Shown: positions 44,091-53,759 of the stretch, in pieces | Numbering within the stretch: the stretch's first letter is position 1 | Layout: every line of letters starts with the position of its first letter | NCBI GenBank assembly: GCA_035236585.1 | Contig: CP141135.1 | Span: 61,596,190 to 61,660,189, forward strand | DNA length: 64,000 nt | Reading direction: 5' to 3' | Source of the DNA: Warburgia ugandensis | Taxonomy: Eukaryota > Streptophyta > Magnoliopsida > Canellales > Canellaceae | Translations under genes and position numbers: made by a program | Notes under the pieces: generated by a model | Told to the model about the DNA's origin: nothing | Seen by the model: only the letters and a program-made list of their open reading frames with translations | Databases searched by the model: none

Positions 44091-46983
44091 TAAACACAGC
44101 GGGATGATTTCAAAGAAGGAAATCAATGATTAATGGTGTATGCCATGACTCTTTTGGTGTAGTTGGATCATCACAGAAACTCAGTGAATTGCAATGTTTA
44201 GATGTGATAATGATTACGGTGAAAAAGAAAAGGGTGAAAAAGGATACATAATCATCAAGGGAATGCAATGATTATGTTTTTATTAAAAAAAGGTGAAAAA
44301 GACTTATACAATCATTTTCTTCTGGTTTGAAGTGGTGTCAACAATTTGGCCAAAGGAAACTATCACTGGATAGGAAATATTCCACCAAATTCCAGCAACA
44401 GATTTGTCTTAGCTTCTTTGAATATCCTCTCTTTCGAATCTTCATCCTCGTGGTCTCAAAAGAAACTGAAGTTCAACTTGGATTTTCATTTACCATCAGC
44501 CTTGAGCAATTGCTACTTTCTATAGCTGATTAATGATCAGTTCTTTTGTCAGAGCCACTGCGGTTAAGATCGCATCATATGAGTGTCCTCTTCACCAGAT
44601 CGAGGAAAGCACTATTGCATCCTTATTGGGCATCGTCCTTCTTTGCGGTTTTTAGGTTTTTATATGAGCTTTTCAGTTCTTGGCCTACAAATAAGTGCAT
44701 CTTTTGCACATTTTTACTATGCTTTTCCTCTAAGGAGCCATATTGCTACTAGTATTATGGCTTTCACTTTCGTCACCGTTCTCATGGCAGTAAAGCATCC
44801 ATTGTTGGTGCTTTTCATTGTATCTTTTGCTCATTGATCATGGAAGCTGTTCTTCAATTCATGGAGACTTCGTTATTTTTCTCTGGATTTGTCAATGCCG
44901 TCCTCATCTGTTGCATATTGGAACATTATCTTCTCGCTCCTCAAACAATCACCATCTATGGTCCAACATTTTTCCCTGACTTTAAAAAATAAATGTCGTT
45001 GAATAGTACTTGGTGAACAACATTCCACTAGTATTATTGCAACAGTACCAAGTCGTAATAGTTCTAAGTAGCTACACTAATGAGTCTAGTGAATAGTTGT
45101 GCCACCACCAATTCCATTCAATCGGCCCTGCCCTCTATTAACAATTTCGTCTTCAATGACGATCTATCCATGCTGTTTCATCTGAAGCTTGATGCTCTCC
45201 CAGCACTCTTGAGCGCTTTGTTGGACAAATTACTGAAGTGGATGTTTCGTGACTCATATGATAGCTGTGTCATCTAATTTCCTTATCAAGAGATAAATCT
45301 CATTTGATATGCCTTCCATCTGACATTTTTTTTTACAGATTTGGCTTTCAATTTTCATTGATCATCTGAACTGCCTTGAATTGCTTCAATCGTCTCACAA
45401 TTTCGCCATTAGTGCACTGGGATATGATGCCCATTATTATATATTTGTTATCCGTCAAATTGCAATCAAGTTCGGTTCATTGGAGAAGATTTTGACGATC
45501 TTGGATCGACTTTTGTCTATCAAGGAAGTCTTCTTGAGATTATGCTCTTTTGTTTATTTTTAAGGAATGTATTCTTCATTTATAGCATCTAATTGGCAAG
45601 CTGATGTCAAATTTATCTTTGCATCAGCTTGAGGGGAGGTGTTAGAATATGATGTAATCTATTGATTACTGCCGATATTCTTAGCTATAATCATGTGATT
45701 ACAGCAGCCATTCACTGTTGTAATCACAGTATAATTTGGTGGTTAGTCAACTTATTGTATCTATATATATGTACTTGTAATCCTCTTTCTAATGAATGAA
45801 TACAGCTACAATGTAGCTTCTAACACCTACTCTCCCCATTGTCACTCCTCCATCATCTGCAACCACTCACTTTCTCCAAACCAAACTCACACAAGACAAC
45901 TACATCCTCTAGATTGCTCAGTTTGAACCTATTTTTGAGATCCATGGTTTAAGTGGTCTTATCAATGACTCCGACTAATCTCCTATTGAGTTCTTTGAAA
46001 CATCATCTCTAATTCTTCCCCAACAGTGAGTCCCCATTACATCACATGGCATCGTAAGCATCAACTCCTATTGGATCTATGCATCCGTGATGGAAGAAGT
46101 CTTAGTACTATTGGTTGGTGTCAAATCTTCTTTCACTGCATGAGAAATGCTATTTCAAGCATATGGAGTCTTCATTCATTCAAGGATTCTTCAAATCAAT
46201 ATGTAGTTGCAAAAACTTAAAAGAGACGATTCAGGTGTGTCTGCATTTCTTCCACGAGGCAAACTTTTGTCTAACTGTTGGACGTGTTGTTTCCAATGAT
46301 AATTTAACGCTCTTATTCTCTATAATCTTGGGCTAGAATGTAGCGAAATGGTTGCTGCTATTTTGACTGGACAAAGTGCAGTTTCTTTTCCAGAATTGCA
46401 TAGTTTGCTCTTAAGCAATGAGACCTGCTTAATGGATGCTCAAGCTACTATTCCTCATGTTGTTACATCCACTAACTACGCTCAGCGCTGCCGAGGCCAA
46501 GGCCGCTTTCTCAATCTTGCGACAAGGAATTCTAACAATGGTATTACACTAAACTGCCACTGAGCTGGACATAATGCGGATAGATGTTGCAGCTGCTACA
46601 ATGATTCCAACGGCACCAAATAAGCCAATGCCAATCTTGTTTCGCTCACCTCTCCCCCAGAAGAAGAATAGGACTAGTGGTTTCGGAATACTAGATCCAC
46701 CCATCACGTTACATTAAGTTTCTCTAAATTGAACCTGACATCTGACTACCAAGGTCTGAATCAACTTATTCTCGGTGATGGTAAAGGTTTAGACATTAAG
46801 CAAGTTGATTCATCTCATCTTCTTCCAATTTTCCATTATCCGATGTTTTGCATCCTCCTAAAATCACAAAACAACTTCTTTCTGCCCAAAAGTTTCGTAG
46901 GAAAAAGCATGCTCTATTGAATTTTATCCCAGTCATTTTGTTGCGAAGGACCAAAGGACAGGGACTCTTCTTCATGGGCAACT

Positions 46984-47362
46984 TGTTAGGCGCAACAGGT
47001 AGGATCTAAATCACATAGAAATGCAATCACACACAGAACACAAGGATTTACGTGGTTCGGCTATGTATAGCCTATGTCCACATGAGGAGGAGGGAAAAAT
47101 TTTACTATGAGAGAGATTACACCAGTTTCTGTTCTCTTGATACTTTTGGCTTTGCCTCTGGTTCTATTTATATAGGCTAGAGGTCGTGTAAAGTTTCTTA
47201 GTAGGATTCTAATCCTACTTTCCTTGTTCTTCTTTGATTAGTATTCTTAATTAGGTTTAAGATTAAATTTAATTGACTTGCCTTATTTTTACAGGATTCT
47301 TAGGGTGTGATTATGGGGATGGACTTCATCACACCTTAAGTATGTTTATATAGGCTCCAACA
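46984..47362. mobile_element. LTR-like insert in the outer copia element
   Basis: Begins TGTTAGGCGCAACAGG and ends GGCTCCAACA, with the phrase ggatttacgtggttcggc that is typical of many plant copia LTRs in one orientation. About 379 bp, no clear target-site duplication. It lies between gag and RT parts of the outer copia, followed at once by a SINE. Confidence 0.5.
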
Positions 47363-47541
47363 CCAAAAAAGGGCCGCCGCGGTGCATGAAGCTCCCTTGT
47401 ATGTGGGGTCCAGGGAGGGGGCAGACCATAAGGGTCAATAGTATACAGCCTTATCTTGTAATTTGAAAGAGGCTGTTTCCATGCCTTAAACTTGTGACCT
47501 TAAGATCACACGAAGACAACTCTAGAAGGCTCCTCTTCTAA
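47363..47541 (-). mobile_element. Au-like SINE, near full length, minus strand
   Basis: The reverse complement reads agaggagccttctagag, gaccttaaggtcacaagttt, then tcttgtatac, ccctccctggaccccacata and gggagcttcatgcaccg. Full tRNA-related head and 3' body are present. No convincing target-site duplication remains. Confidence 0.8.
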
Positions 47542-48693
47542 TAATTTATTACCTACTACCAATAATTATGACAGCCAAGTAGTCACTTCAGGCTATAAGG
47601 CATTTGACCAAATCATGTGGGCCACATGCGCATGTTGCCATCAAGCATTCCAAGAACGATTATAAGTTTGAGTGCTGTTTCCACCATTGAGAAAATACAA
47701 TCTTGATGGCTGTAAAAGTCTATTTAGAATTAAAAGAAAGCTGGATGGTTCTATAAAGATATAGAAAGCAAGACTAGTAGCTGAGGGTTACAATCAAAGG
47801 GCCAGGGTAGATTATACCAAGACATTCAGTTCAATTGTAAAGGCAACAACAATCTATACAATTTTCTTCAAAGTAACATCAAATAACTGGATGATTCACC
47901 TATTAGATGTCAATAATACATTTTTGCAAAGAGACCTCTAGGAAGAAGTCTACATGACTCAACCACCAGGATTCTTGGATAAAAGCCGACCTCACCATAT
48001 AAACTTCAAAAAGTTATCTCTTCCCCAAAGCAAAGCATTTTGGATTCATTGAATCAAAGATGGGCACATCACTATTTTCCTATAATTGGAAAGGAGTTAA
48101 TGTCTTATATCTTAGTATGTGTTGACGATATCATCCTCACCGGCAATAATCATTGCTCTTTAATCTGAAAATATGTTGAAAGTTCTTATGAAGGGGAGCC
48201 TTGCACAACAATAGAGTTGTCGTTGTGTGACCTTAAGGTCATGAGTTCAAGACGTGGAAATAGCCTTTTACAAAATGCAAGGTAAGGCTGCTTACTATTG
48301 ACCTTTGTGGTCCGCCCCTTCCCTGGACCCCGTATACGAGAGGGTCCAGAACAATTTGTTCTTCCTATTTTTCTTTTACCCACTCCAGTCTTAAGAGCTT
48401 TAATCCCAGACATGGAATTAATACCAAGAACCCCCTCCTATTGAGAATTCAACATTTGCACAGAATTAGTCATGTTGACTAACATATTTAGTTTACAGAA
48501 TATAGAGACCTTTTCTTTCGCATTTTAAATGAGAATGCATCATGCGGGAATCCAAATATCAAAGAATATATTATTCCAAAACAAAAAGAATAATTTTAAA
48601 TAAAAAAGAAAGATTGGATCATATTGTATCCAATATTACACACTTAAACAAAAGACTGTTAAAGAGAACAATTTTTGTTTTGATAGAATCGAT

Positions 48694-48765
48694 CTGGGAC
48701 GGAAGGATTCGAACCTCAGAATGTTGGGACCAAAACCAAATGCCTTATCACTTGGCCACACCCCA
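48694..48765 (-). pseudogene. trnQ-UUG: Plastid-derived tRNA-Gln(UUG) pseudogene
   Basis: 72 nt, starting TGGGGTGTGGCCAAGTG and ending TCCTTCCGTCCCAG, with anticodon loop TTTTGGT. It matches plastid trnQ-UUG but several stem positions have changed (anticodon stem now mispaired), so it is a dead copy in the nucleus. It flanks sequence resembling the plastid trnQ-psbK spacer. Confidence 0.85.
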
Positions 48766-48867
48766 TTTCTTTGATTTCTATTTGACACTAATAAACACTA
48801 ATATTGGTATTGGCTATTTGTCAATTCCAGTCCAAATAGATCAAATATCTATGGAATAGGTTATAAA

Positions 48868-49484
48868 GAAACAAGAACAACAACTACCAATTCATCAGCC
48901 AATCTATTCCCAAAAAGTTGAAAACTAAGTGAGAAAGGTTTTGTAAAATCTTCTAGAATGTTAATTGGCAAAAGGATTAGAGTTGGTTAAATGTATTTAC
49001 CGAAATAATCCAATCCTTTTTTGGTAAGACCCGCATAGAAATATGCCATCAATATGAGTAAAGCTAAAGCAATAGTAGTATTTATATCATTCGTGGGTGT
49101 AGCTAACTCCTCATGAGGTAACTGTATGATTTTTCAAGGTAAAAGAACACGTGACCAGTTAGAAACAAAAATAAATAGGAACATAGTTCCAATAAAGGGA
49201 ACCCAAGGACCATAATCTTCTCCAATCTAAGTTTTGCTTAAGTCTCGAATGAATTCAAGGACATATTTGAAGAAATTTTGACCGTTAGTTGGAATGGTTT
49301 GTGGATTCTGAATAGCTATAGTAGCTGAACCTAATAAAATAGCAATTATGACCCAAGAAGTGATAATTGCTTTAGAATGGACTTAGAAACCTCCTATTTT
49401 TCAATAGAAATGTTGGCCTACTTCGACACTGGATAGATCGTATACTCCTTTTAGTGTATTGATGGAACATGGTAGAACATTCAT
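48868..49484 (-). pseudogene. atpI: Plastid atpI (ATP synthase CF0 subunit a) pseudogene, 3'-truncated
   Basis: Starts at ATG 49484 with [13 protein letters not shown] and continues through [10 protein letters not shown], stop, KIGGF, stop, [43 protein letters not shown], stop, and [13 protein letters not shown], after which it joins spacer-like sequence near trnQ. At least four in-frame stops replace Trp or Gln codons (TGG or CAA/CAG to stop), the pattern of C-to-T decay. The last roughly 45 residues are missing. Confidence 0.9.
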
Positions 49485-49732
49485 ATTGCCCCTACATATA
49501 TTAAGCAGAAATAGCACTTAAAAAGAAATTATTTTGATTCAACCCTCCCTTTCTTTCGTGACTCGCCTACTTTATTCGAATCGTATATTTTGAATACTCT
49601 ATTTCGGATACTAAGCAATCACACAATATCCCCAGTGATTTTTATCTCTTTTTTTTAGATTCAAGAATAGTAACCGATTCAATCAATCAATAGAGTTCCA
49701 AAAGTCATTGACCTGACTTATCTTATTATTAA

Positions 49733-49990
49733 TCAATGATTTCTTATATAGCTAGATCGAGCCTCACAAATTGCAGATACTAATTTGTTAAGAATCAATC
49801 GGATTAAAGCTATAGCATCATCGTTGGCTGGAATCAAAATATCTGTCAGATCTAAGTCACATTTTGTATTGATTAAACAAATCGTCGAAATTCCCTAAGT
49901 GATACATTCTCAAAGAGCGGTATATTCTTCTTGCTGATCAACGATGATTACAATATTGGGTAAGCCCGTCATATATTTGAAGTAGTTCTG
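49733..49990 (-). pseudogene. rps2: Plastid rps2 pseudogene, C-terminal part
   Basis: Encodes [20 protein letters not shown], stop, then [19 protein letters not shown] and a C-terminus ending SSYIRNH. It is next to atpI in the same order as in plastomes (rps2 upstream of atpI). Two in-frame stops; the N-terminal half is not recognisable. Confidence 0.85.
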
Positions 49991-50404
49991 ATATATGTGA
50001 AGCCCATCGTATATTCGTTTTTTTCCAACAAAGTAAATGGTTCAAATCATTTTATCGATATGAGTGTTCTATATCGGATAAATTGCCAACTATTGATTTT
50101 TAAACCATATCCGCACTAATGTAGTAGTAGAAAGAATACCATGTCGTGCCTAGACTTCAAATAGTTTAGCTTTAACAATGTTAATGGTCCCACATTATTG
50201 GTTGATAGAGAATCAAAGTTGATTTACCAATGAGTCACGAAATGCTATGGTTCTTACATATGATTTCTTAATTTATTCAGAAGTAATTCATTGAGATTGT
50301 GCACCTTGCTTTCCTAGTTATAATGTTCCTATTTTGAAAGAAAAAAGAGAAAGTGCAGCCGGTTGGATCCAACCTATTCTTGAAATACACAATTCACACA
50401 TACT

Positions 50405-50544
50405 CACCTTCCAAAAAAGATCAATACACCAATCACTACACTTAGATATATTGGATTTGTTGCTAAAATATTGGTATTAGGCCCGAAACTCCCGGCGGAT
50501 CGCCAGTGAACCAAGGAAACGAAAGAATCTGCTATATTTTTCAT
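50405..50544 (-). pseudogene. atpF: Plastid atpF exon 1 pseudogene
   Basis: ATG at 50544 followed by [14 protein letters not shown], a short variable stretch, then [20 protein letters not shown] and the group II intron start GTGAGTATGTGTG. It matches the first exon of subunit b of the plastid ATP synthase, with a small deletion at the exon end. Only about 70 bp of intron follow. It is out of plastome order relative to atpI and rps2. Confidence 0.88.
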
Positions 50545-51461
50545 ATGCTCTCCTCTCATAGATAGGACTAACAAAATTGAACAGAGTTTTTTATTTTATC
50601 ATTTCGTCCCACTTTTTGATTGATTTATTTTTATTTATTTACTTACTTATTTTCTAAATAAGAATAGATTAATTTCATTTTGAAATTTCATTTCTTCTTT
50701 ACTAATATTTCATTCAATTTTAGTATTAGGCGCTTAGTGCATGGGGACTACGCTATTTTTATACGTTGAAAGATCTTCTCATCTTAAACTACTTCTTGTT
50801 GGGTATCGAAGTTCACGACAAGTCCGAGAGTATCTTGTTGCACGTCCTAGATCGCACCAAGATGTTAAATGCTAAGGCTGTATCTACATCGCAATCATCA
50901 TCTGCAAAGTTATCTAAACATGTTGGTGATCTAATGGATGATCAGTACCTGTACAGAAGCACAGCAGGCACCCTACAGTATGTCACAATTACTCGCCCTG
51001 AATTGGTTTTCTCTATCACAAAGTATGCTAATTTTTGTGATCTCCGAAGACCGATCATTGGCAGGCTGTCAAGAGGATTCTATGGTATCTCAGGGGCACT
51101 CAAAATCACGGACCACTACTTAACGGATCATTCACACCAAATTACATGCATTCTCGGATGCCGATTGAGCTGGGTGTCCAGATGATGGTAGATCTACTAG
51201 TCGTGGTGCAATATTTTTGGGTTTTAATCTTGTCCCTTGGTCAGACAGGAAACAATCAACAATAAAGAGATCCTCGACCAAACTAGAATAAAGCCACTGC
51301 TAATGCCACAGCGAACTCATTTGGTTAAAATCATTATTTAAGGAACTTGGCATCTGATCGAATATTGTCCGAACTTTATGGTGCGACAACCTTGGGACAA
51401 GTTATCTCGCTGTAGGGTGGAGATTGACCATCACTTTGTTCGAGATCAGTAGCAAAAGTTT

Positions 51462-51586
51462 AATTAAGAGTTCAATTCATCTCGACAGAAGACCAGCTAG
51501 TGGATATTATGACCCAAGGGGTTACTCTTGTAGTTTTACTTGCCCCTGAAGCTGGTCTTCTGTCGAGATGAATTGAACTCTTAATT
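51462..51586. repeat. Perfect 37-bp inverted repeat near the copia 3' end
   Basis: The arms at 51462-51498 and 51550-51586 are exact reverse complements (key core ctcgacagaagaccagct) with a 51-bp spacer. The left arm is the natural end of the copia pol frame (IHLDRRPA). The spacer shares gttttacttgcccctgaagc with 51690-51710, so the structure also includes a direct repeat of LTR-side sequence. Confidence 0.9.
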
Positions 51587-51700
51587 TCAACTGTTACGTT
51601 ACAAGTTGAAGGTATCATCGCAAGATCCTTCCAACTTGAAGGGGGTTATTAGAATATCTTATCATGCTGTCAAGGGGCTACTCTTGTAGTTTTACTTGCC

Positions 51701-53671
51701 CCTGAAGCTATCAGGATTACTGGAAAGCAATCTTTCTGCTCTGTTTGTTACTCACATTTTTGGATACGATGCAAGTGTAAAGCACATTGGAGGGGAGCCC
51801 TGGAAGCTAACTCTTTTCATGATGAATGAAAGAAAGAAAACCAGGGTGACTTTTTTTCCATTTTGAATCCACACTATCTCAGTCAAAACTTGCTACCAAA
51901 CTAACATCTCATTTCAAATACTAACATTGCTGAAAGTTTGCTTGCAAATTCTGATCACTGAGATTGTCTTGAGTATAGGATGTCCCTGTGAGGTCAAGGC
52001 CATAAATACAACAGACAACATTCAAGTGCGTAATGCTATCGTAGGGTGTGATGGCATGGGAAATTTCCTTGTGCCCCCACTTTTACAGAAACAGTATATG
52101 GTAGACAAAAAATCATGGCAACATGGCAATTTTAGCATAAAAGAAACTGTACGGCTTTTGGTAATACAATGTGCACTAATGTCTACAGAGCGTCTAATCA
52201 TCCATTTTTATGATCAAATGTGTATTTCTTCGGATGTCAAGTATATCTAAAACCTGCATTTTGTAGATTGGTAGCCATTCAAAATAGGAAGATCAGATGA
52301 ACAGATCAGAGTAACCAAAGGTGAGCCGTTGGATGTAAAAGTGGAGTAGCACATGGCGACTAACTACTCATTAGGGACAAGCTTCTACAAGCCCAAGCAC
52401 CGGAACTCTTCATGGATAGTCGAGTAAAGGAATCTAGAAATGATGATTAGGAGACTTACCCACCAGCAGCCACAAAAGAAGTGGTTCAAAATGAGAAATG
52501 TGACTCTTGTTTGATTGCTTGTCCAGAGTAGATGAACTTGAGATTTCCAACATCGTTTTCAACTTTGACTTAGAAAATAGAAAACTGTCAAATTTCTTAG
52601 TCCATGCCGTAGAAAGAAGGCCTTCTAACCACATGCAACGAACACAAATCGTAAAAGGAGAAACAACTTTGCCATCACAATCTATGTTGTTGGAATGAGG
52701 GGTAATAGTTTTGGACTCTGTATACTTGAAAATGAAGGAATGCTGGAGTATGCTATAGGTGGTTGGTAGCTGATGCTTTACCCACTATAAGCCTCGTCTT
52801 CTGATTGAAATATGTTTGGACGTAGTGACCTTCTAGGGAGATCCAAAAGACTCCAAGCTCCAACCGGAGCTAACCGGTCTCTGCAGTCCGCCCAGCCATT
52901 ATATCATGCGGGGTTCACTGATTCTAGGATCTGCAGTTGGCAATCCCTAGGAGCCATGGCATCCTTTTATCTTTTTCCTGCTTATCTTAGGGGGAATGCT
53001 GGCACAATGCAGATATACAGTATGTCAAACATCAATTAAAACATCCAAAACCAGTGCCTAACTAATATGGACCATCCTTTAAATAGTGTTTCCTAACTGC
53101 CCATGTTCTGTGATAAAAAATTAATTTTTTCTGATTCTACAGTCATGCAAATTGTGTTGTTTTTAGAGCAATAGTCAAACGAAATGATAGAATTTCAGTG
53201 GACGGGTCGGATCAAGTGTTGGTGAGGCCAATCGTTCAAAAGTGGGGCTACTTTAGCAATCAATTGTAGTATGTGCACAATGCTATCATTCCCCTCAAAT
53301 GAGAATGTTAGGGATACACATTGATATGAGAACACACATGTGACATTAGGAAAATGTATATTTATCGGTGAATTTTCATCTTTAGCAGCCATAAATTCCG
53401 CCGGTAAAGTAAATTTATCCTGCCAACACTACTTTTTAGACTGTCTTTATCCAATTATTTCAGAAAAATTTCTTTTCTAAATAGCCTTCAAGATCTATTA
53501 TTTATATATCTTGGCATTGTGGTTTACTATTGTCAAAATGCCCTCCTACCTATTTCCAAATTAGCCTTCTACCTTTTTCAAACTACCCTTCTACCTATTT
53601 TTTATTTCCAACACAGATATTCTCTTTGCATTGGTCAATTTGTTGCATAGCTCAGTCAAGGGAGTTTCCTT

Positions 53672-53703
<32 letters not shown>

Positions 53704-53759
53704 CATACATACATACATGGGATATGAAAATGTTAGTGGCACTCATTTGCAGGGCTCCA
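51701..53759. other. Unassigned sequence between copia and gypsy elements
   Basis: No gene or element recognised with confidence. An open frame at 52812-53039 begins MFGRSDLLGRSKRLQAPTG but has no family I know. An ACAT microsatellite lies at 53675-53718. Confidence 0.55.
53675..53718. repeat. (ACAT)n microsatellite
   Basis: Eleven ACAT tetranucleotides. Confidence 0.95.

Larger units (their letters stand above)
38603..45825 (+). mobile_element. Inner LTR retrotransposon with paired short LTRs, inserted in copia gag
   Basis: LTRs are 38603-38817 (215 bp, including a GT microsatellite) and 45640-45825 (186 bp), both containing gaatatgatgtaatc, gtgattacagcagccatt and caatgtagcttctaaca. A primer-binding site, tggtattagagcagg, follows the first LTR (complementary to initiator tRNA-Met apart from a few changes), and a polypurine tract gaggggagg precedes the second. 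The target-site duplication is cccac (38598-38602) and cctac (45826-45830), one mismatch. The internal region without its two nested insertions is about 3.3 kb and has no recognisable gag or pol, so it may be non-autonomous or badly decayed. Confidence 0.85.
48339..50728 (-). other. Nuclear plastid DNA insertion (NUPT), mosaic
   Basis: About 2.4 kb of plastid-derived sequence with trnQ-UUG, most of atpI, the end of rps2, and atpF exon 1 with part of its intron, all on the minus strand. In plastomes atpF lies between trnQ and atpI; here it lies beyond rps2, so the insert is a rearranged mosaic. Stop codons in atpI and rps2 show long residence in the nucleus. The sequences 48339-48500 and 50000-50330 are not assigned to a plastid gene with confidence. 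Confidence 0.88.
48188..50760 (+). mobile_element. Au-like SINE split by plastid DNA, inside copia RT
   Basis: The SINE 5' part (48188-48338) runs from ggggagccttgcacaaca to ccctggaccccgtatacg. The 3' part (about 50729-50760) is ggcgcttagtgcatgggga and a T-run, matching the tail ggagctttgtgcacgggg of other copies. The whole is flanked by a 17-bp imperfect duplication, atatgttgaaagttctt (48171-48187) and atacgttgaaagatctt (50761-50777), which also restores the copia RT frame (LKDL). The plastid insert therefore entered the SINE after it had entered the copia element. Confidence 0.85.
38543..51700 (+). mobile_element. Outer Ty1/copia retrotransposon, multiply interrupted
   Basis: Plus-strand copia remains in collinear pieces. 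The gag start (38543-38602, MAFRTNRSVNSNVNSSSQP) continues in frame at 45831 after the inner LTR element and its TSD are removed (KLTQDNYIL, stop, IAQFEPIF; later ELHSLLLSNE; CHCAGHNADRCC zinc-knuckle remnant near 46555-46590). RT pieces are at 47690-48187 (ARLVAEGYNQ, LLDVNNTFLQRDL, EEVYMTQPPGF, CVDDIILTGNN) and 50761-51130 (LKDLLILNYFLLGIEV, YRSTAGTLQYVTITRPELVF). RNase H is at 51145-51440 (AFSDADWAG with one change, then SRGAIFLG and SDRKQSTIKRSSTK). It ends with a purine tract before a possible LTR start near 51645. Protease and integrase were not recognised. One element is the simplest reading; the gag and RT parts could derive from two related insertions. Confidence 0.75.

Noticed and set aside
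48694-48765. Functional nuclear tRNA-Gln gene
   Set aside because: The sequence is plastid trnQ with damaged stems, in a decayed plastid insert.
48339-50728. Possible true plastid contig or assembly join
   Set aside because: Gene order is scrambled, genes contain stops, and the block is bracketed by the two halves of one SINE with its TSD, which is expected of a nuclear insertion.
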